Assembly (NCBI GenBank): GCA_037043015.1
Contig: CM073323.1
Location: 15,021,258-15,085,257, forward strand
DNA length: 64,000 bases
Reading direction: 5' to 3'
Origin: Bryum argenteum
Lineage: Eukaryota; Streptophyta; Bryopsida; Bryales; Bryaceae
Under the pieces are notes generated by a model. The model worked only from the letters and a program-made list of their open reading frames with translations. It ran no database searches and had not been told where the DNA came from. Shown here one piece after another: positions 25,556 through 38,669 of this stretch (positions are counted from its first letter, which is position 1; every line of letters begins with the position of its first letter). The translations under genes and the position numbers were made by a program.

Positions 25556-27568
25556 GCTTGTAAAGGTTACCAACCATTCTGCCATTGTTTCCTCATTTGA
25601 ACTGTAATTCTTTGTAAACGCTTTCTGAACATCGATGAAGTGACGGGAGCAGTTGGATTCTTCCATCAAGCCATTGAAAGTAGTAGAGATTTTTTTTATC
25701 TTCGCGGAGTGTACTATAGAGATGTATGATGTAGACGATTGATATAACAGCTTCAGTCTTTGATTGAAATCAATAAAACTTCGCTTATCCACTTGAAGCT
25801 ATGAAATCTGAGCCAAGTATGTTGCATCTGGTCATTCCAGTAAAGTGTGCGCCCACTAAAAGTCATGGTGGCTTGGGAGTCTTAGCCGAGCACATACGTT
25901 GGGTAGGAACACCTCGAGCGCCCTCCAAATGCATGCATTCACAATCAATTCCTCACCTATTACTATGCCATTGATTGATTCTATTTTCAAACAAATCCAA
26001 CAAAAGGTACTCATTGATTGGCATAAGTCATCAAAAGGTGAGTTGTACTTGTACATGCTTTTTAAAAGAGTCTATGCATATTTATGTGTTTAATCATACA
26101 AAACTTCAAAAGTTAATGACACATTCATAGAGAATGAGAAAAATATGATTTTACTTGGGTTCAGCTTTTCTTACATTACCTAATTAAATGCTCAAAAATA
26201 GGTGTTCCTACCCTACTAAGATGTGCACTTTATTATACAACGTCTAGCGTTTTTCATTGGTGATGTTTACGGTATTTTAGAACCACACTTCAGGTTTATT
26301 TCTTACTAAAAAAAAAATTGTGTGTCATTGAAGAAAAAAGCCCCACATCTCTTAGTTTATAAAGCATGGTAGACTGTGCAAGACCTACAATTTATTGTTG
26401 TAAGTTATACCTACAAAGATTGTACTAATGACAAGATCCTCAAACTTGTTGCAATAGTAGCAATGATTCCAAGAATTTGATTTTTCATGTTTGAAAATAT
26501 TAGAGTAATCTAAATAGACATATGAAAGGTTATTTAATGGATCCGAAGAGCTAAGAATAAGAGAAGTAATACCGACCCTATTTGAATCCAACATGAATAT
26601 TGTGTTCGTTGACCTATCCTTGGATGCATGCTCCGTGGTCATAACACCAATGATTGGACTACTACCTTCTCTTGGAGTCATCACTATTTAGTTCTTACCT
26701 AGCCCAGTGCTTTAGAGATATCCCACTTGGTATACTCCCAAAGGGTTGTGAGGTACCCATGAGGTTAAACCATAGTTGGGTGGACTACGGTAGTAAGCAC
26801 TACACCCGACATGAGGAATAGAACCTACAAGCTCCTTAGTGAGGCCATGAGCCATAACCGCCTAGCTAAGGAATGTGGTGCCTAGCCAAAATACGGCCTC
26901 TGCAGTGTTGAATTAATGTAATTTCTTTTGAAGAGCCTTGTCATATTTGACCACCCAAGTGATGAGATGCTTTAAGTATGTTCTGAACTAAATTTCATGA
27001 CAATTTGTAAGTTGTCTAACATTATTTTATGTCAAATTTGAGTTTTGGATACAAATATCATGTTGTCTACAATTAGAATTTCCAAAGTTCTTACATCATA
27101 TAAAAATAATATACCCTCCATAAACTAGCCATACATGTTCATAATACATTATTTATATATTGTTGTAGAAGATTCTTAATGTAATTTTATGTACATCTAA
27201 CGTGTTAGAATATACTTTTAAGATCCAAAACCCAAAATAAATGCCCAATTTTACTAAGAAGAGGAATTTAAGCACTATTGGATTACCTCTTCTATCATTT
27301 CAATTCCTGTAGCAACATGCGGATATGAAAGGTCAACAACAACAAATCCTCTTTAAGAACTTATACATGTTTCAAACAAACAGGGTATTTTTAATATGAT
27401 GAAACTCAACTATTGATTTGAGATCGAGTACCAATTTTATTAGTAAATGTTCACCTTTCAACTTAGGGACGCCAAGAGTACAACATAAGAGATATACAAG
27501 CCTATGTTCCTTCAAATATAGACATGCCCGTGGATTCTTTGTAAGGTCATATTTCATAGTCCATTGAC
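25556..27568. other. AT-rich intergenic DNA
   Basis: Begins with the 3' flank of the DUF819 gene, then AT-rich sequence. The only structure I can name is a possible SINE at about 26,690-26,890; no coding gene is recognised. Confidence 0.45.
26690..26890 (-). mobile_element. possible tRNA-derived SINE relic
   Basis: On the minus strand an A-box-like segment, TGGCTCATGGCC, is followed about 28 bp later by a B-box-like AGGTTCTATTCC, the internal RNA polymerase III promoter arrangement of tRNA-derived SINEs. The spacing is slightly short, and no poly-A tail or target-site duplication was identified. Tentative. Confidence 0.3.
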
Positions 27569-27572
27569 TTAA

Positions 27573-28661
27573 CCCTTAAATGCCCAGAATGTTGAAAAAT
27601 GACATTGTAGATGAAAGGGAGAAACTTTAAAGAGCTATAATTCTTCAATCAAACTCCGTCTTTGATGAATCCACTTGGGTGGAGTTCCAAATCGAGTCTA
27701 GTTTGTGTGATAAATTTTGAAAATCAATACAATAACGTATGAATTAATGGCATGTGTTCGAAAAATGACACCTTCTGCTTTCAAACATAGTATTTCATGA
27801 ATTTTTTATACATAATCTTGATCTTAGGAACAACTTTCTAGTCAATGGATTTTTTATCCAAATACTTTTGGTAATACATTTGCAATTAAGTTTCCACTAT
27901 GAAAAAGTGAATTAATGGATGATTTTTGAGGAGCTATACCTCCTTCATCCACCACCGCCGATTTTGACTTTGTTTTTGAGGTGAGTTCCAATTTGAGTCT
28001 AGTTCATGTGGTAAAAACCTTGACAAAATCAAAGATGTATCAAAGATAAGGTATACATTTCAGTGTGAAGGGTTGAGTTTTGGACTATTTTTCCTTTCTA
28101 AGATTTTTGACAATTTTCACTGCTCCAAGGGCATTATTTGCGCAAAGAAAATTTTCACATGATTTTTTTCTTTTTGTTCAGGGGTGTTATTGAGGTGGAT
28201 GTAGACATCTTTGTAGTTGGTGGTTTTTCATTGCAATAATTCTATTGGTAGCATTTTTACTTCAAAGTGAAAATGATGAAAATTTGTGATGTTTTTTGAA
28301 TACTGATATATTACGATCTCGCAAGCTATGACGCCTCGTGACTCAAATTTGAGCCGAATAATTTACAATATGTGTACCACAAGATTGTACGGTTGAGATT
28401 TCATTACCTGACCTTTGTTTCCATTCATGATATTTTTTTTAAGAATGTGTTCGTTTTTGTACAAATAAGTCAAATTATTTCGGGGCTTAAGTACCAATGT
28501 GTTACGATTTCACAATATGAAGCCTCATAATTCAAAATTTTATCCGCATGACCTAGAAAAAGTCTAATTCAAGCTTTCACGGTTGGAAACTTTATTTTCA
28601 TCTATGACAGTTTGAAAAGATTTGTGTTTCTAGGCTCTAGACACCCTTTAGGCATTAAGAG
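27573..28661. mobile_element. piggyBac-like TTAA element, copy 3 (degraded, 1.09 kb)
   Basis: TTAA at 27569-27572 is followed by CCCTTAAATGCCC. The right end is worn (GGCATTAAGAG then TTGA at 28662-28665). The left hairpin seen in copies 1 and 2 is present but mutated (TGTTG-AAAAA-TGACA). The interior shares with those copies the phrases 'GAAACTTTAAAGAGC' and 'GTTTTGGACTATTTTTCC'. This is the oldest looking of the three long copies. Confidence 0.65.
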
Positions 28662-28665
28662 TTGA

Positions 28666-29568
28666 ACTATGTACCATGTACTAGTCCTTTAGAGTTAAGT
28701 GTTAGAATTTCAATTTTTTCTAGATTTATCGGTTGCTATCTTTTTATTTGAATGATATTATATTAGATTCCAAAATGTTAAAAGAAGGTAATTTAAGTTC
28801 TATCAATTTGTTGTACGATAGTGTGAACCAAATATTTGGCAAATTTACGCAAACTTTTCCTACGATATTTGCTTCTATAGAGGTCATAGAATAATATACT
28901 TTTTATTATTATTATTTTATGCGTGTTTTCTATTTGTCTTGTCACCTCCAATGTAAGATGTTTATATACAAATACAAAACAAGCTATTAATAGTGATATA
29001 TACATTTCTCCCCAACAAATGATTCTACCTTATAATATCATTATTTGTGTTCTTTTAGAATAATTCACAACAATTATTACAGAGGGTATATTCCAATACC
29101 TTCTATCAGGTAGACTTCATCATTTTACCATACACTAGATGTTCTAATATTGCTCAATTAATTGCAAGAATTTGGAAATTGCAGAGCTATTGAGTATGGA
29201 GTAAAAGCTAAGCATACACATTCCAAATTTGTCACAAGTAGCAATTATCTTTGTCAAGTGCCTCATAATGCAACAATTTTAGATGGTCATATAGGAACAT
29301 GATATAAAATATTTTATATACATATAGCTCAAATTAATATACTTATTTATTAAATTTAAAAATATACATTATTATGAATCTTTTGAGTTCTTCAATCAAC
29401 ACTACATTACATTTTGTACATTTTGAGTTTTGTATATATAGTATTTTAATGAAAATTAAGATGTCATTTGTGAGGACTTATTTTCACCTAGATTTTTGGA
29501 GGTTTTGTGTAATCTAAAATATGTACTAAAAAGTTCAAAATATAGGTGTAGGGCAATTTCAAATAATA

Positions 29569-29628
<60 letters not shown>

Positions 29629-31219
29629 TTAGGCATGGCATAAGTGAATCTCTTTTGTTGATACATAAAATATTGAAATACTATCCTCAACAGAAGGTGA
29701 ATTCCAAATTAATATAATCTAAAGACATAGAGGAATTTTCAAGATTGATATAAAATAATAAAAAATTGAATAGTTTAGATATATATAATTCTTTATGCAT
29801 GATTTACTTTGGTAGGAGATTGTGTGTATATTTAAAGTCTTCCTTGTAAGGTCTTAAAACCTTTACCTACTTCATTATGCACAAAATTCACTGTATCTTA
29901 TATTACTTAGTGACATTGTATACCACAATTTGTATAAAAATTAAGAAATTCTTCTATTATATCATTTACAAAAAATGCCACAAGATTACATTACTTTTAT
30001 GAACAATTTTTCAAAGAAATTAGCATCAGGAAAGAGATGTCTTAATATAGTTGAAATTATATCAACCATTTTCAAGAACACATGTAGTGTGGGGGAAATA
30101 ACTCACATTCTTACTCATTTCATGTTTATCTATACATTCCCAATTTCAAATATCTATAATAACATACAAGCATTTGCATTTGTTCTGATGTTTGGATTTG
30201 TTGGGATGTTTCTAATTCTAAAAGTTTTACACTTTAATTTTTTAGTCAACAATGATTTTTCAACTTTTCACAAGGATAATTTCTTAGTTTTCTTGGAGAC
30301 TTAAAACTTTATTGCACAAAGTCATGATGTGCACATAAATATCTATTGAATTTGTGGATATTAAGAATAATTAAATTTGTTTCAAATGTTCTTGACCACA
30401 ATGAAGAATATGAAAGCGTATGAAGTACAATTGAAAAATTTAAATACAACATACGCATTTATTGTACTTACTAATCTTTAAAACTTAAGTAGTTATATGT
30501 ACATAGTATAATGTAACCAACTTTGTCAATGAACAACTTGAAGAATTATATACATTCCAAATACAATCTCCCATTAGACTTTCTACAAATTCTCCTTTTT
30601 ATTTTACAATCAGTGTAGGTAGATCATGTAATGTTTCATAAAATTTAAGCCAACACATTAAAAAGGTAAGAATACTTCAAATCTAAGAAAAATTGGTAAA
30701 TATTGATTGATTCAACTGGTAGTAACCTTGAATCTCTTATAGATTTTTGTAAAGATTAGAACAATACTAACATTCCTCCAAAAAATAGACATATTATTTG
30801 AATTTCTTTTAAAGTTTTTTCAAACATGTACTTTTAATTTGTACAAGAGTTTTCATTTATCTTTAAGTTAAATATGGAAGCATGTGCTATTCATTCTAAT
30901 GGTACCACTACATGCATGTGGTGACCATGTAGGTCTTAAAATAAACATTATTTTCCAGAAACACACTTATTCAATAGTTTTTAACAAATTTATTTCTTGT
31001 CTACATTTAAATGGATATTATCCTTCATCTCTTATAACTCTAAATATTCTAAAATAGGACAAAACAAAAATCTAGTCTAATAAAATTACTTATAATTACA
31101 AAAATAATTACTTGATGTAACCAATTGCAAATGTTTGCAAATGATGATATATGTTTAACAAAATTAAACAAAATCATTTTCAGATTAGTTTCAAAAAAGA
31201 AAGGAATTGATTCAACAAA
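28666..31219. other. very AT-rich desert
   Basis: Low-complexity AT-rich DNA with a TA microsatellite. A plus-strand frame of 109 codons at 29,975 is hydrophobic and AT-driven with no family resemblance, so I do not call it a gene. Confidence 0.5.
29573..29622. repeat. (AT)25 microsatellite
   Basis: An uninterrupted AT dinucleotide run of about 50 bp. Confidence 0.97.
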
Positions 31220-31594
31220 ATGGATTTTACAAATGGAAATATCCCACCAATTAAGAGAAAGAGAGGACGACCTCGCAAGACCATTTCATTAACAACAATG
31301 CTAAGAGTTGATGGAGTTGAAGATGGAGCACACAATTTACATGAAGCCCTTGATTTTACACATGCAAAGAGGCAAAGAACTGAAAACGAAGAAACATTGT
31401 TTTATCCTATTGTTGACAATACATTGATTGGACAACAAGTGATTGGTGTGCTAGAGGGCACATTTGATGCGGGCTATTTTTTAAGTTTAAAAGTTGAAGG
31501 TACAGGTACAATATTACGTGGAGTGGTTTTCAGCGATAGTATTCCAATTTCAAACAACAATGATGTTGGACCAAATATTAATCTTGTTGTATAA
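31220..31594 (+). CDS. small AT-hook protein
   Basis: A 124-codon frame beginning MDFTNGNIPPIKRKRGRPRK carries a textbook AT-hook (RGRPRK flanked by basic residues) at residues 12-20, for binding the minor groove of AT-rich DNA. Residues ~70-105 contain GVLEGTFDAGYFLSLKVEG and then LRGVVF, a pattern I recall from plant AT-hook proteins, where a Gly-Val-x-x-x-x-F-D-A-G-Y motif precedes a T-x-LRGVVF strand. Plant relatives as I remember them are longer after this motif, so this copy may be C-terminally shortened or a retrocopy: it has no introns and sits alone in an AT-rich desert. The frame is clean and codon use is unlike the surrounding noise. Nuclear location is inferred from the basic N-terminus. 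Confidence 0.55.
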   Translation: MDFTNGNIPPIKRKRGRPRKTISLTTMLRVDGVEDGAHNLHEALDFTHAKRQRTENEETLFYPIVDNTLIGQQVIGVLEGTFDAGYFLSLKVEGTGTILRGVVFSDSIPISNNNDVGPNINLVV

Positions 31595-34492
31595 AGATTA
31601 AAAACGAATCGGATGTACATAGGATTATGATGTAATTCATGTCAAACTTGCTCAGTTTTTGACATTTTGGATTCCAAGTGCAAGCCAAAGTCAAAAAAAT
31701 AAATTAATAAAATATAAACATTCAACACACATGTTCTTGGCATGTGGCACACTTCAAGAATCTCAAAGTTTTCAAAACAAATCATTTTCAATACAAAGGG
31801 TATAATATTGTGATTATGAAAATATCTAGATATACATCATAATAAGAACATGTACCTACATACATTCATTTAATCATATGTTATTATCTTACATGAAATG
31901 CACATGTTATCTTTTTTATTACAATATTATCATAAAATTCTACCAAACAATGAATAATATATAGTTGTTAAAACAATAAGCTAAGCTTTCATGAAATTGT
32001 ATGCACTCTCATTGAACCTCATCCAAGATAGTTATGAAGTCAAATGTACACAAATTATTAGCACAATTGATAGGTACTAATAGAGATTTTTTGACATAGT
32101 TGTCTCTCAATGAGCCATATCAAAATTATTTAGTTCCATACTAGTCTATTCACATAGATCTTAATACTTGTAACAATTTTAATATTACAAAATAAAGTTG
32201 TAACTTATTGAGTTGAGGTATATGTATGTATATATAATAAGGAGAGGTTTTAGTCAATCTATCAATAAAAGGACTTATGATTGTTATGGTTACCAAATTT
32301 CTTGAAGCTTTTATAAGAAATTTAACCACTACCATAGATTGGTTCCAAAATTATATTGTAGATATTCCGAATCCAAAATACTTGGTACTATAATCATAAG
32401 GACCTAGGAGGTAAAATATCTTGTTTTACATTCAAAATCTTCTCTTGTTACTTAACCCTTTATTATTGAAGAATTTAAACTTGAGTACTACAAGAAAATA
32501 ATTCGTAAATGTATGTAAATAAATGAACACACTTGTGCTTATAATAGTGATAATAATGATCATACTTGATAGTGATTTAGTTCAAATGCAATAATAGTAT
32601 AGAACTTACATGATACTTTTTGTTTAGATAATTTGGTACGAATTGGATGCATAACCTAATGGTTCAGCCCTCAAATAATGTTATGACATACTCGAAGTTT
32701 TTACTAACTTGTAGTTTTCTATTAAACACAATTATTTACATATGAACACCATAAAGTCATTCTTAATGCCACAAAACTTTACATTACCATACTCAATCCT
32801 TGTAATAGTACAATGCAACAAACAAGATGTCCACATAGTTTTATACATTTCAAAGATTATACCGTATATAACAATATTATTATACAAGCTTATGATTCCG
32901 TAATAAAACTTACATTTACTTACGTATATGATTAATTCAAGGACTTTCAAACCTTTGACATCACATCTTCCTCATATTCGTAAGTTGACGAGATTTAGCA
33001 TTTACTGTCTTATTGCCATGAGAGATATGTTGTGTACCACCATTGAATGCTTCATCTTGTTTGTTGTTTCTCTTAGATGTGATGTTACTAATGGAAGTAT
33101 CAATATTAACTAACACTAGAATTCTATTGATTTGGACAAATACTTGATGGGTTGTAAATGTACACCATACCTCCTCACATAATGCCACACTTTTGTACCA
33201 CCACTTCACAAGGAATTACAGCCGTGACTACTTCACCTTCTAATCAATTACTGTTTTTTACATGCAAAAAGAAGCGTGATTTTTTGGCATCCCCAATATT
33301 GATCAATTTTTAAGCGGTTTGCTTATAGAGGTGTAGAAATCTTAGTCTCCATTCCCAACCATCATGGTCATTTACTCATTGAACATGTATAGATTTGTTC
33401 CATGAATCTTTATACATTTCCGCCCTTAGAATTTCTTGGCATTTTTGATGAAAAAATGGTGAGGAAAAATTTCAAATGGTTTCTAGTTTAGTACACAAGA
33501 AAATGAAACTATAAGATCTTGGAGTTTCCTACATAAAACACTAGTATTTGTAGTAAATTAATTTATAAAGTGGCAGATTATTTGTATCTCAAAAAACTTA
33601 TGACACGAAAAGTTGTGCATTTGTTTATTCATTCTTTTCTCTGATTACCTTCCATTTTCATTTCCATTTTTTGGAAAATCCATAGATTCATAATTTTCTT
33701 CCAAAATATTTGTGAACTTCCTGAAGTAGGTATCCACATGTGCTTTGAATTATGAGGTACAATGACCTAATATATAGGAAAACTAATAAATCAAAATTGA
33801 GCCACAATCATGAAAATCTTCAACCCTACAAATTTCCATACTTTTCGTAAAGAATGCTATGCTTAGATATTAAGTCAAATGATTAAAATAAATTTTCCAT
33901 TATACGACTACATCACAATATCCATCAAGGTGAGATATTTAAGATTTTTGGCATAATAATCTCTTATGTTTTCTATCTACCATTCGCCTACAGGTGCATT
34001 CTGAAACTCCAATATAGCGGAGGACATCTTGTTATATGAGTACCACCCTTAAAGCTCTTTGGGAATAATACTTATGTTGAATCTTAAGCACTGAATTTAA
34101 GCTTAAGAGTGGCTAATAATCTTAAAGATCTTGTATTGTGTTCTATAAAACATGAACAACCAACGAGAAGAATAAAATCTTTTAATCTATCTAAGCTCAA
34201 AACAAGGCTTGAAGTTTTTGATCTTTTGCCACTCTTGATAAATTTCTAATGACAAAAACTCCATATTCAAAGCATGCACCCATCCAGTTACAATAACTAC
34301 CCATATAGAAGATACAAAATTCACAAGATATAATACCACACAATCCTTTGATATGATCATCAAATATTATTAGGATAAGAGTCGATTTCAAGTAGGTACG
34401 AGAAGCCTTGGTTTGGTAATTGGGGCTCATGGCCCTAGGGTTTTGTGGGCTCCATTCCTCATGTGAACATTGTGCTCATTGCCTTAGTCCAC
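31595..34492. other. AT-rich intergenic DNA
   Basis: No gene or bounded element recognised. A TTAACCCTTTATTATTG phrase at 32,452 resembles a left end of the TTAA family, but I found no matching right end. Confidence 0.45.
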
Positions 34493-34496
34493 TTAA

Positions 34497-35470
34497 CCCC
34501 TAAACGTCCCTAGTGTCGAAAAACGACATTTTGGATGAAGGGCAGAAACTTTGAAGAGCCATAACTTCTTCATCCAAACTCCGTTTTTGACAAAATCACT
34601 TGGGTTAGGTCACAAATCAAGTCTAGTTTATGTGGTGAACATTGCAGTTTGATAAAATAAAGTATGAATAAATGACATGGATTTTAGTGAAGGCAACTTT
34701 TGTTTTTGGGTTTTCAAACATTTGGCATGTTTTACCATTGCAAGCCAATTATGTGAAATCTAAAATAGTGTTTCATGATTTTTTTATTTTATAGGTGTGA
34801 TATTTAGATGCATCCCAACAAATTTGTAGTTGAAAGTTTTTTTATCTAGATAACTTTGGTATTGGCTTTGCAATGATGTTTCTTCGATGAAAAAAGTGAA
34901 AAAATGTATGATTTTTGAAGAGCTAGATCTCCTTCATCCACCGTTAGATTTTGACTTTATTTATTGGAATGGATTCCAATTATAGTCTATTTTTAGTGGT
35001 AGAAACCTTGACCCAATCAAGGATATATTGAAGAAAAGGCATGGATTTGAGTGCGAGGGGTCTAGTTTTGGACTATTTTTCCCTTGTAAAATTTTTGGCA
35101 GTTTTCACGGCTACAAGGCTACTATTTGAGTCAAGATTTTTTTTTGATGAATTTTTTTGGTACAAGAGTGTCTTTGAGATGAAGATGAACAAATTTCTAG
35201 TTGCTGATTTTTTGATTGCAAATTTCATGTTGGTAGTATTTTCACTTCAAAGTGGAAATGATGGTATTTTGTAGCCTGTTTTGCGCACTAATATGTTATG
35301 ATCTCGCAATCTATGAGGTCCCATGAGCCAAGTTTTGGTCCACGTGATTTAGTACAAGTCTATTACAAGTTTGTACGGTTGAGATCTGAATAGCTTATCT
35401 TTATTTTCATCTAGATCACTTTTTTTGAAAATGAGTTTTTGGCTAAAAATACCCCAAGAACGTCTAGGGG
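34497..35470. mobile_element. piggyBac-like TTAA element, copy 2 (974 bp)
   Basis: TTAA at 34493-34496 and 35471-35474. The left end CCCCTAAACGTCCC and the inverted right end CCCCTAGACGTTCT match at 11 of 14 positions. The hairpin TGTCG-AAAAA-CGACA (34514-34528) follows the left end exactly as in copy 1. The interior is collinear with copy 1, with a shared frame near 35,041-35,274 that resembles the frame at 8,105-8,389 in copy 1. No recognisable transposase domain. Confidence 0.8.
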
Positions 35471-35474
35471 TTAA

Positions 35475-36162
35475 CTATGGTGTGGATTTTTGAACCACAT
35501 TGTATGAGTACCTCAAAGCTTTTTGGAAAAGTGACGTGTCTGGTGGAGAACTAGAAAGAACTAGTGTAGTGTTCACCCCAAGAGGGGTTAATAGTTCTAC
35601 TGTAAGTATTATGACCTCTTGGCAGACCTACAAGGAGAGGTTGAACAAACACTCTATTCACGTTGGCCACAAAATAGGTTGAAAGTATTCCTTTATTCTA
35701 CTACAACTTTTAAATTAATTTCATGGTGAAAATGATGAATGAAGATAAGAGATGCAAAGTACATGTACTCAGGAAAAAATTGAAAATAAAAAATTAATTT
35801 TAATAAATGAGCGCGGGTTTAGGTGCGCCTACTATATTTTGAAATATTCTAAGGGATGAGTTATGAACGGGTCCTCAAGTGTCAAGTTGGCAGGCGATGG
35901 ATTCAGCGTCCACTGGACGCAGAGCAGGGACACAATCGACCATCGGACGGTGGAACGACTGTCTCAAACACATACGATGTCGTCGTTGAAGAAGCCGCAC
36001 AGCGGGTGGATGATCTACAACCATCTGCCGCCATCAGAAGCTCTAGATCTCCCATGCCGAACCGCCTTTCTTCCTTTTAGTCTGTGAGCGCTTTCCCTTG
36101 CTCGCATTCGCTCACACTCGCTTGAACAGTCTCTCCGAAAAACTTGCATTGTAGCTACAACC
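35475..36162. other. intergenic, upstream region of the SC35-like gene
   Basis: AT-rich until about 35,850, then more balanced sequence that should hold the promoter and 5' leader of the SR gene. No motif called with confidence. Confidence 0.4.
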
Positions 36163-38669
36163 ATGTCGCACTTCGGACGAGCAGGGCCACCTGACATCCG
36201 CGACACTTACTCGCTGCTCGTGCTCAACATCACGTTCCGTATGACCCCATTTTACCCTTTTTTTTCTGCTGGGTCGTCGTGACTGTACCGGATTCTAGGT
36301 TTTTGGGGTTTAGGGTTTGCCAGTCTAGTGGTGCGCATTTTTGTATGCAGTTTTAGAATCAAGAGACTTGGGAATAGTACTTTGCCTTTTCTGGTAGTGT
36401 TCCGTCAAAAGCCAGTAGAGAGTTTAATTCACGGAATAGGGGTAAGAGTGTAGGCAGTTAGAAATGTTTGTTCGTCCATCCGCAATTCCTTTAGACGATG
36501 TCGCTTTCATCACCTATTTTAATGTAGCAGTCTTGAGAGTCTATTCATGAGTTGTGTGTAGCTCACGCTTTTGTCGTGATTACTTCAATTGCTGTTAAAG
36601 TTTGCCTTCAGAATGTTATTCCCTTCAAGAGGTTTTAATTACAAGTTGGAAAGTGCAATTTTCAGCTCCATTACTATACACTCGTGGCCCTTGATTTCAC
36701 TTGTCTGTGCGTTTGCATTTTCGTACTTCCTTTTTGCATAGTGGTTGGACGCATGTGTATGGTCCTGACCTTGCTTTTCTTACTTGTGTTCAGGTACTAG
36801 CGCAGATGATCTATATCCGTTGTTCGACCGTTACGGGAAGGTGGTGGATATCTTCATTCCAAGAGATCGAAGGTAAGGCTTTCACGTCATTGTGTTTCGG
36901 ATATCATTCTGCACATGGATGCGTTTTTGCTGGTTTTGGGTCTGACTTGGTTCGGTTACTGGTTTTGTAGAACTCAGGAGTCTCGTGGCTTTGCCTTTGT
37001 GCGTTACAAATATGCTGATGAGGCACAGAAGGCGATCGAGCGTCTGGATGGTTCGGCATCTGTCCTTACGTCTCCATTAGTTTCCTCTTACGTTCCATGT
37101 GGTTTATTAGTCTGGTATACTTTAGCCATTCTACGTTTCCTTCTCGTGCCAGTGTGCAGGGAGACATAGTTTCGTGCAATACCTAGTCTGTGAAAATAAT
37201 GGGCCTACTGTTTTGTTTTGATACAGGTAGAGCCGTAGATGGAAGAAACATCGTGGTGCAGAGTGCGAAATATGGTCGCAATGATGAGCCTATGTGAGTC
37301 TCGATTGTCCTGTGTCTTGATATAATAGAAGAAGTATGAATTATGAATGTATCGAAATGGAAGGACCATATCAGTTGACTGTGTTGGAACTCCTCGTGTT
37401 AGGTATGTTCATACTTACTTAGGATTGTGGTTGTCATGTAGTCATCGTGGAAGGATCACTGACACCACTGTTAAGAAGTCGAGCAGATCCAGAAGCCAAA
37501 GCCCAAGACGCCCAAGGTATAGAATTATATTATCTTGCTCGTGCTGAAGCTTCTAGTTTTTGAAAGTGAGAATGTCAGGAATTATGCTTGGTCGTACCAC
37601 CATGCGATTTACTGAAACGTTTTGCATTGTCTTGTTGCTCCGTGTAGGTTGATTTTCTAGAGAGACCTCTCGTGGAGCTTATTTATGTCTACTCAATATG
37701 TATGTATGATTCACCGGGGTTGTGGGAATATTGGCAGCCGCGATCGGAGGTACAGGGATGAGGAGCGGCAGCCCAGCAGAGACACGCGCCGTCGAAGTCG
37801 CAGCCGAGATCGTAACGAGAGAGAACCGAGGTACCGAGGTGGAGAACGCGAACGCGAGTCAAAGGGCTACAACCGGGGTCCAGAGCGGGAGAGAGAAAGG
37901 GGTGGGGGTCATGACTCTAGGCGCCGTGGTGGTTCTCGCAGTGTGAGCCCTAGCAGGAGTCGTAGTCGGGATCGTGCTGGAGGTGACGAGAAGCGGTTAG
38001 CTCGCGGCGGATCCGATAGACCAAAGGGTTCTCCACGCGCCAGGTGCTCATCTCTTATGCTAAGCTTGTATGCCTGTCTTGGATTTCGTTGTTAGTTCAC
38101 CCGCAGTTTCCCTTCCCAAACACGATCATCAATATGAAATGGTCCCTAATACGGGTATTCTATTGCAGCCCAAGCAAAGGACGTAGCCCAAGAATTAAGA
38201 GCCCCGGAGGAAAGAGGAGTATGAGTCGCAGTCTCAGCCGCAGCATGAGTCGCAGCCCGCCAAAGCGAGCAATGTCCGACGAGCCCATGAAGGAGGTCGA
38301 AAATAGGTCTCCTGTGAAAACAGCGCGGTAATGTTTGTGGCATTTTTATTGTATCTAAATGAATTTCTTCTTAAAGAGATCTTACTCTTTTTTCCAATTT
38401 GCTGCCTGTTTTGCCTCGACCTTAAGGGTGGCTTTGTTATCATTGACAGTGGCAGTGAATCTCCGGATCGTAAAGCTTCTCCTCCTCGACGCCGAGTGTC
38501 GGTATCACCAAGACCCCGAAGCCGCTCTCCTTCGCCACTTCAGGATAGACCACGAAGCCGCTCTCCTTCGCCACTTCAGGGTAGCCTTTCTCCTGGCCAG
38601 CCCCGTCGCAGTCGCTCGCCCGATGTCCCTCGGAGTTCTCCTTCCCCTGTCCATTCGGACGGGGCTTGA
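36163..38669 (+). CDS. SC35: SC35-like serine/arginine-rich splicing factor
   Basis: Eight exons join in frame: 36163-36238, 36794-36872, 36971-37050, 37227-37293, 37442-37516, 37738-38043, 38169-38327 and 38450-38669. The protein starts MSHFGRAGPPDIRDTYSLLV, matching plant SC35. Residues ~15-95 form one RRM, with RNP2 LLVLNITF and RNP1 RGFAFVRY. The C-terminal half is an RS domain, with many RSRSR, SRSPS and SPSPLQ stretches. SC35 binds pre-mRNA exonic enhancers and recruits U2AF and U1 components in nuclear speckles. Compared with the usual plant SC35, the linker after the RRM here has IHRGRITDT. The intron layout, with the first intron ending the exon at NITF, is typical of plant SC35/SCL genes. 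Intron 1 carries a telo-box-like sequence. SR genes are commonly auto-regulated by alternative splicing. It looks intact. Confidence 0.92.
36310..36318 (-). promoter_or_regulatory. telo-box-like motif in SC35 intron 1
   Basis: TTAGGGTTT, the reverse complement of AAACCCTAA, lies about 70 bp into the first intron of the SR gene. Such motifs close to the transcription start are common in plant housekeeping genes. Confidence 0.4.
38517..38581 (+). repeat. in-frame 36-bp tandem duplication in the SC35 RS domain
   Basis: The segment encoding R-SRSPSPLQ is present twice in direct succession at a 36-bp period and is nearly identical at DNA level, adding 12 residues to the RS domain. This suggests a recent duplication. 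Confidence 0.9.

Noticed and set aside
29456-29641. Frame with an Ile-Tyr run
   Set aside because: Encoded by the AT microsatellite.
29975-30304. 109-codon plus-strand frame
   Set aside because: Hydrophobic AT-driven composition in a desert, with no motif and no splice or promoter context.
32452-32470. Another TTAA element (TTAACCCTTTATTATTG)
   Set aside because: No matching inverted end followed by TTAA was found within 2 kb.
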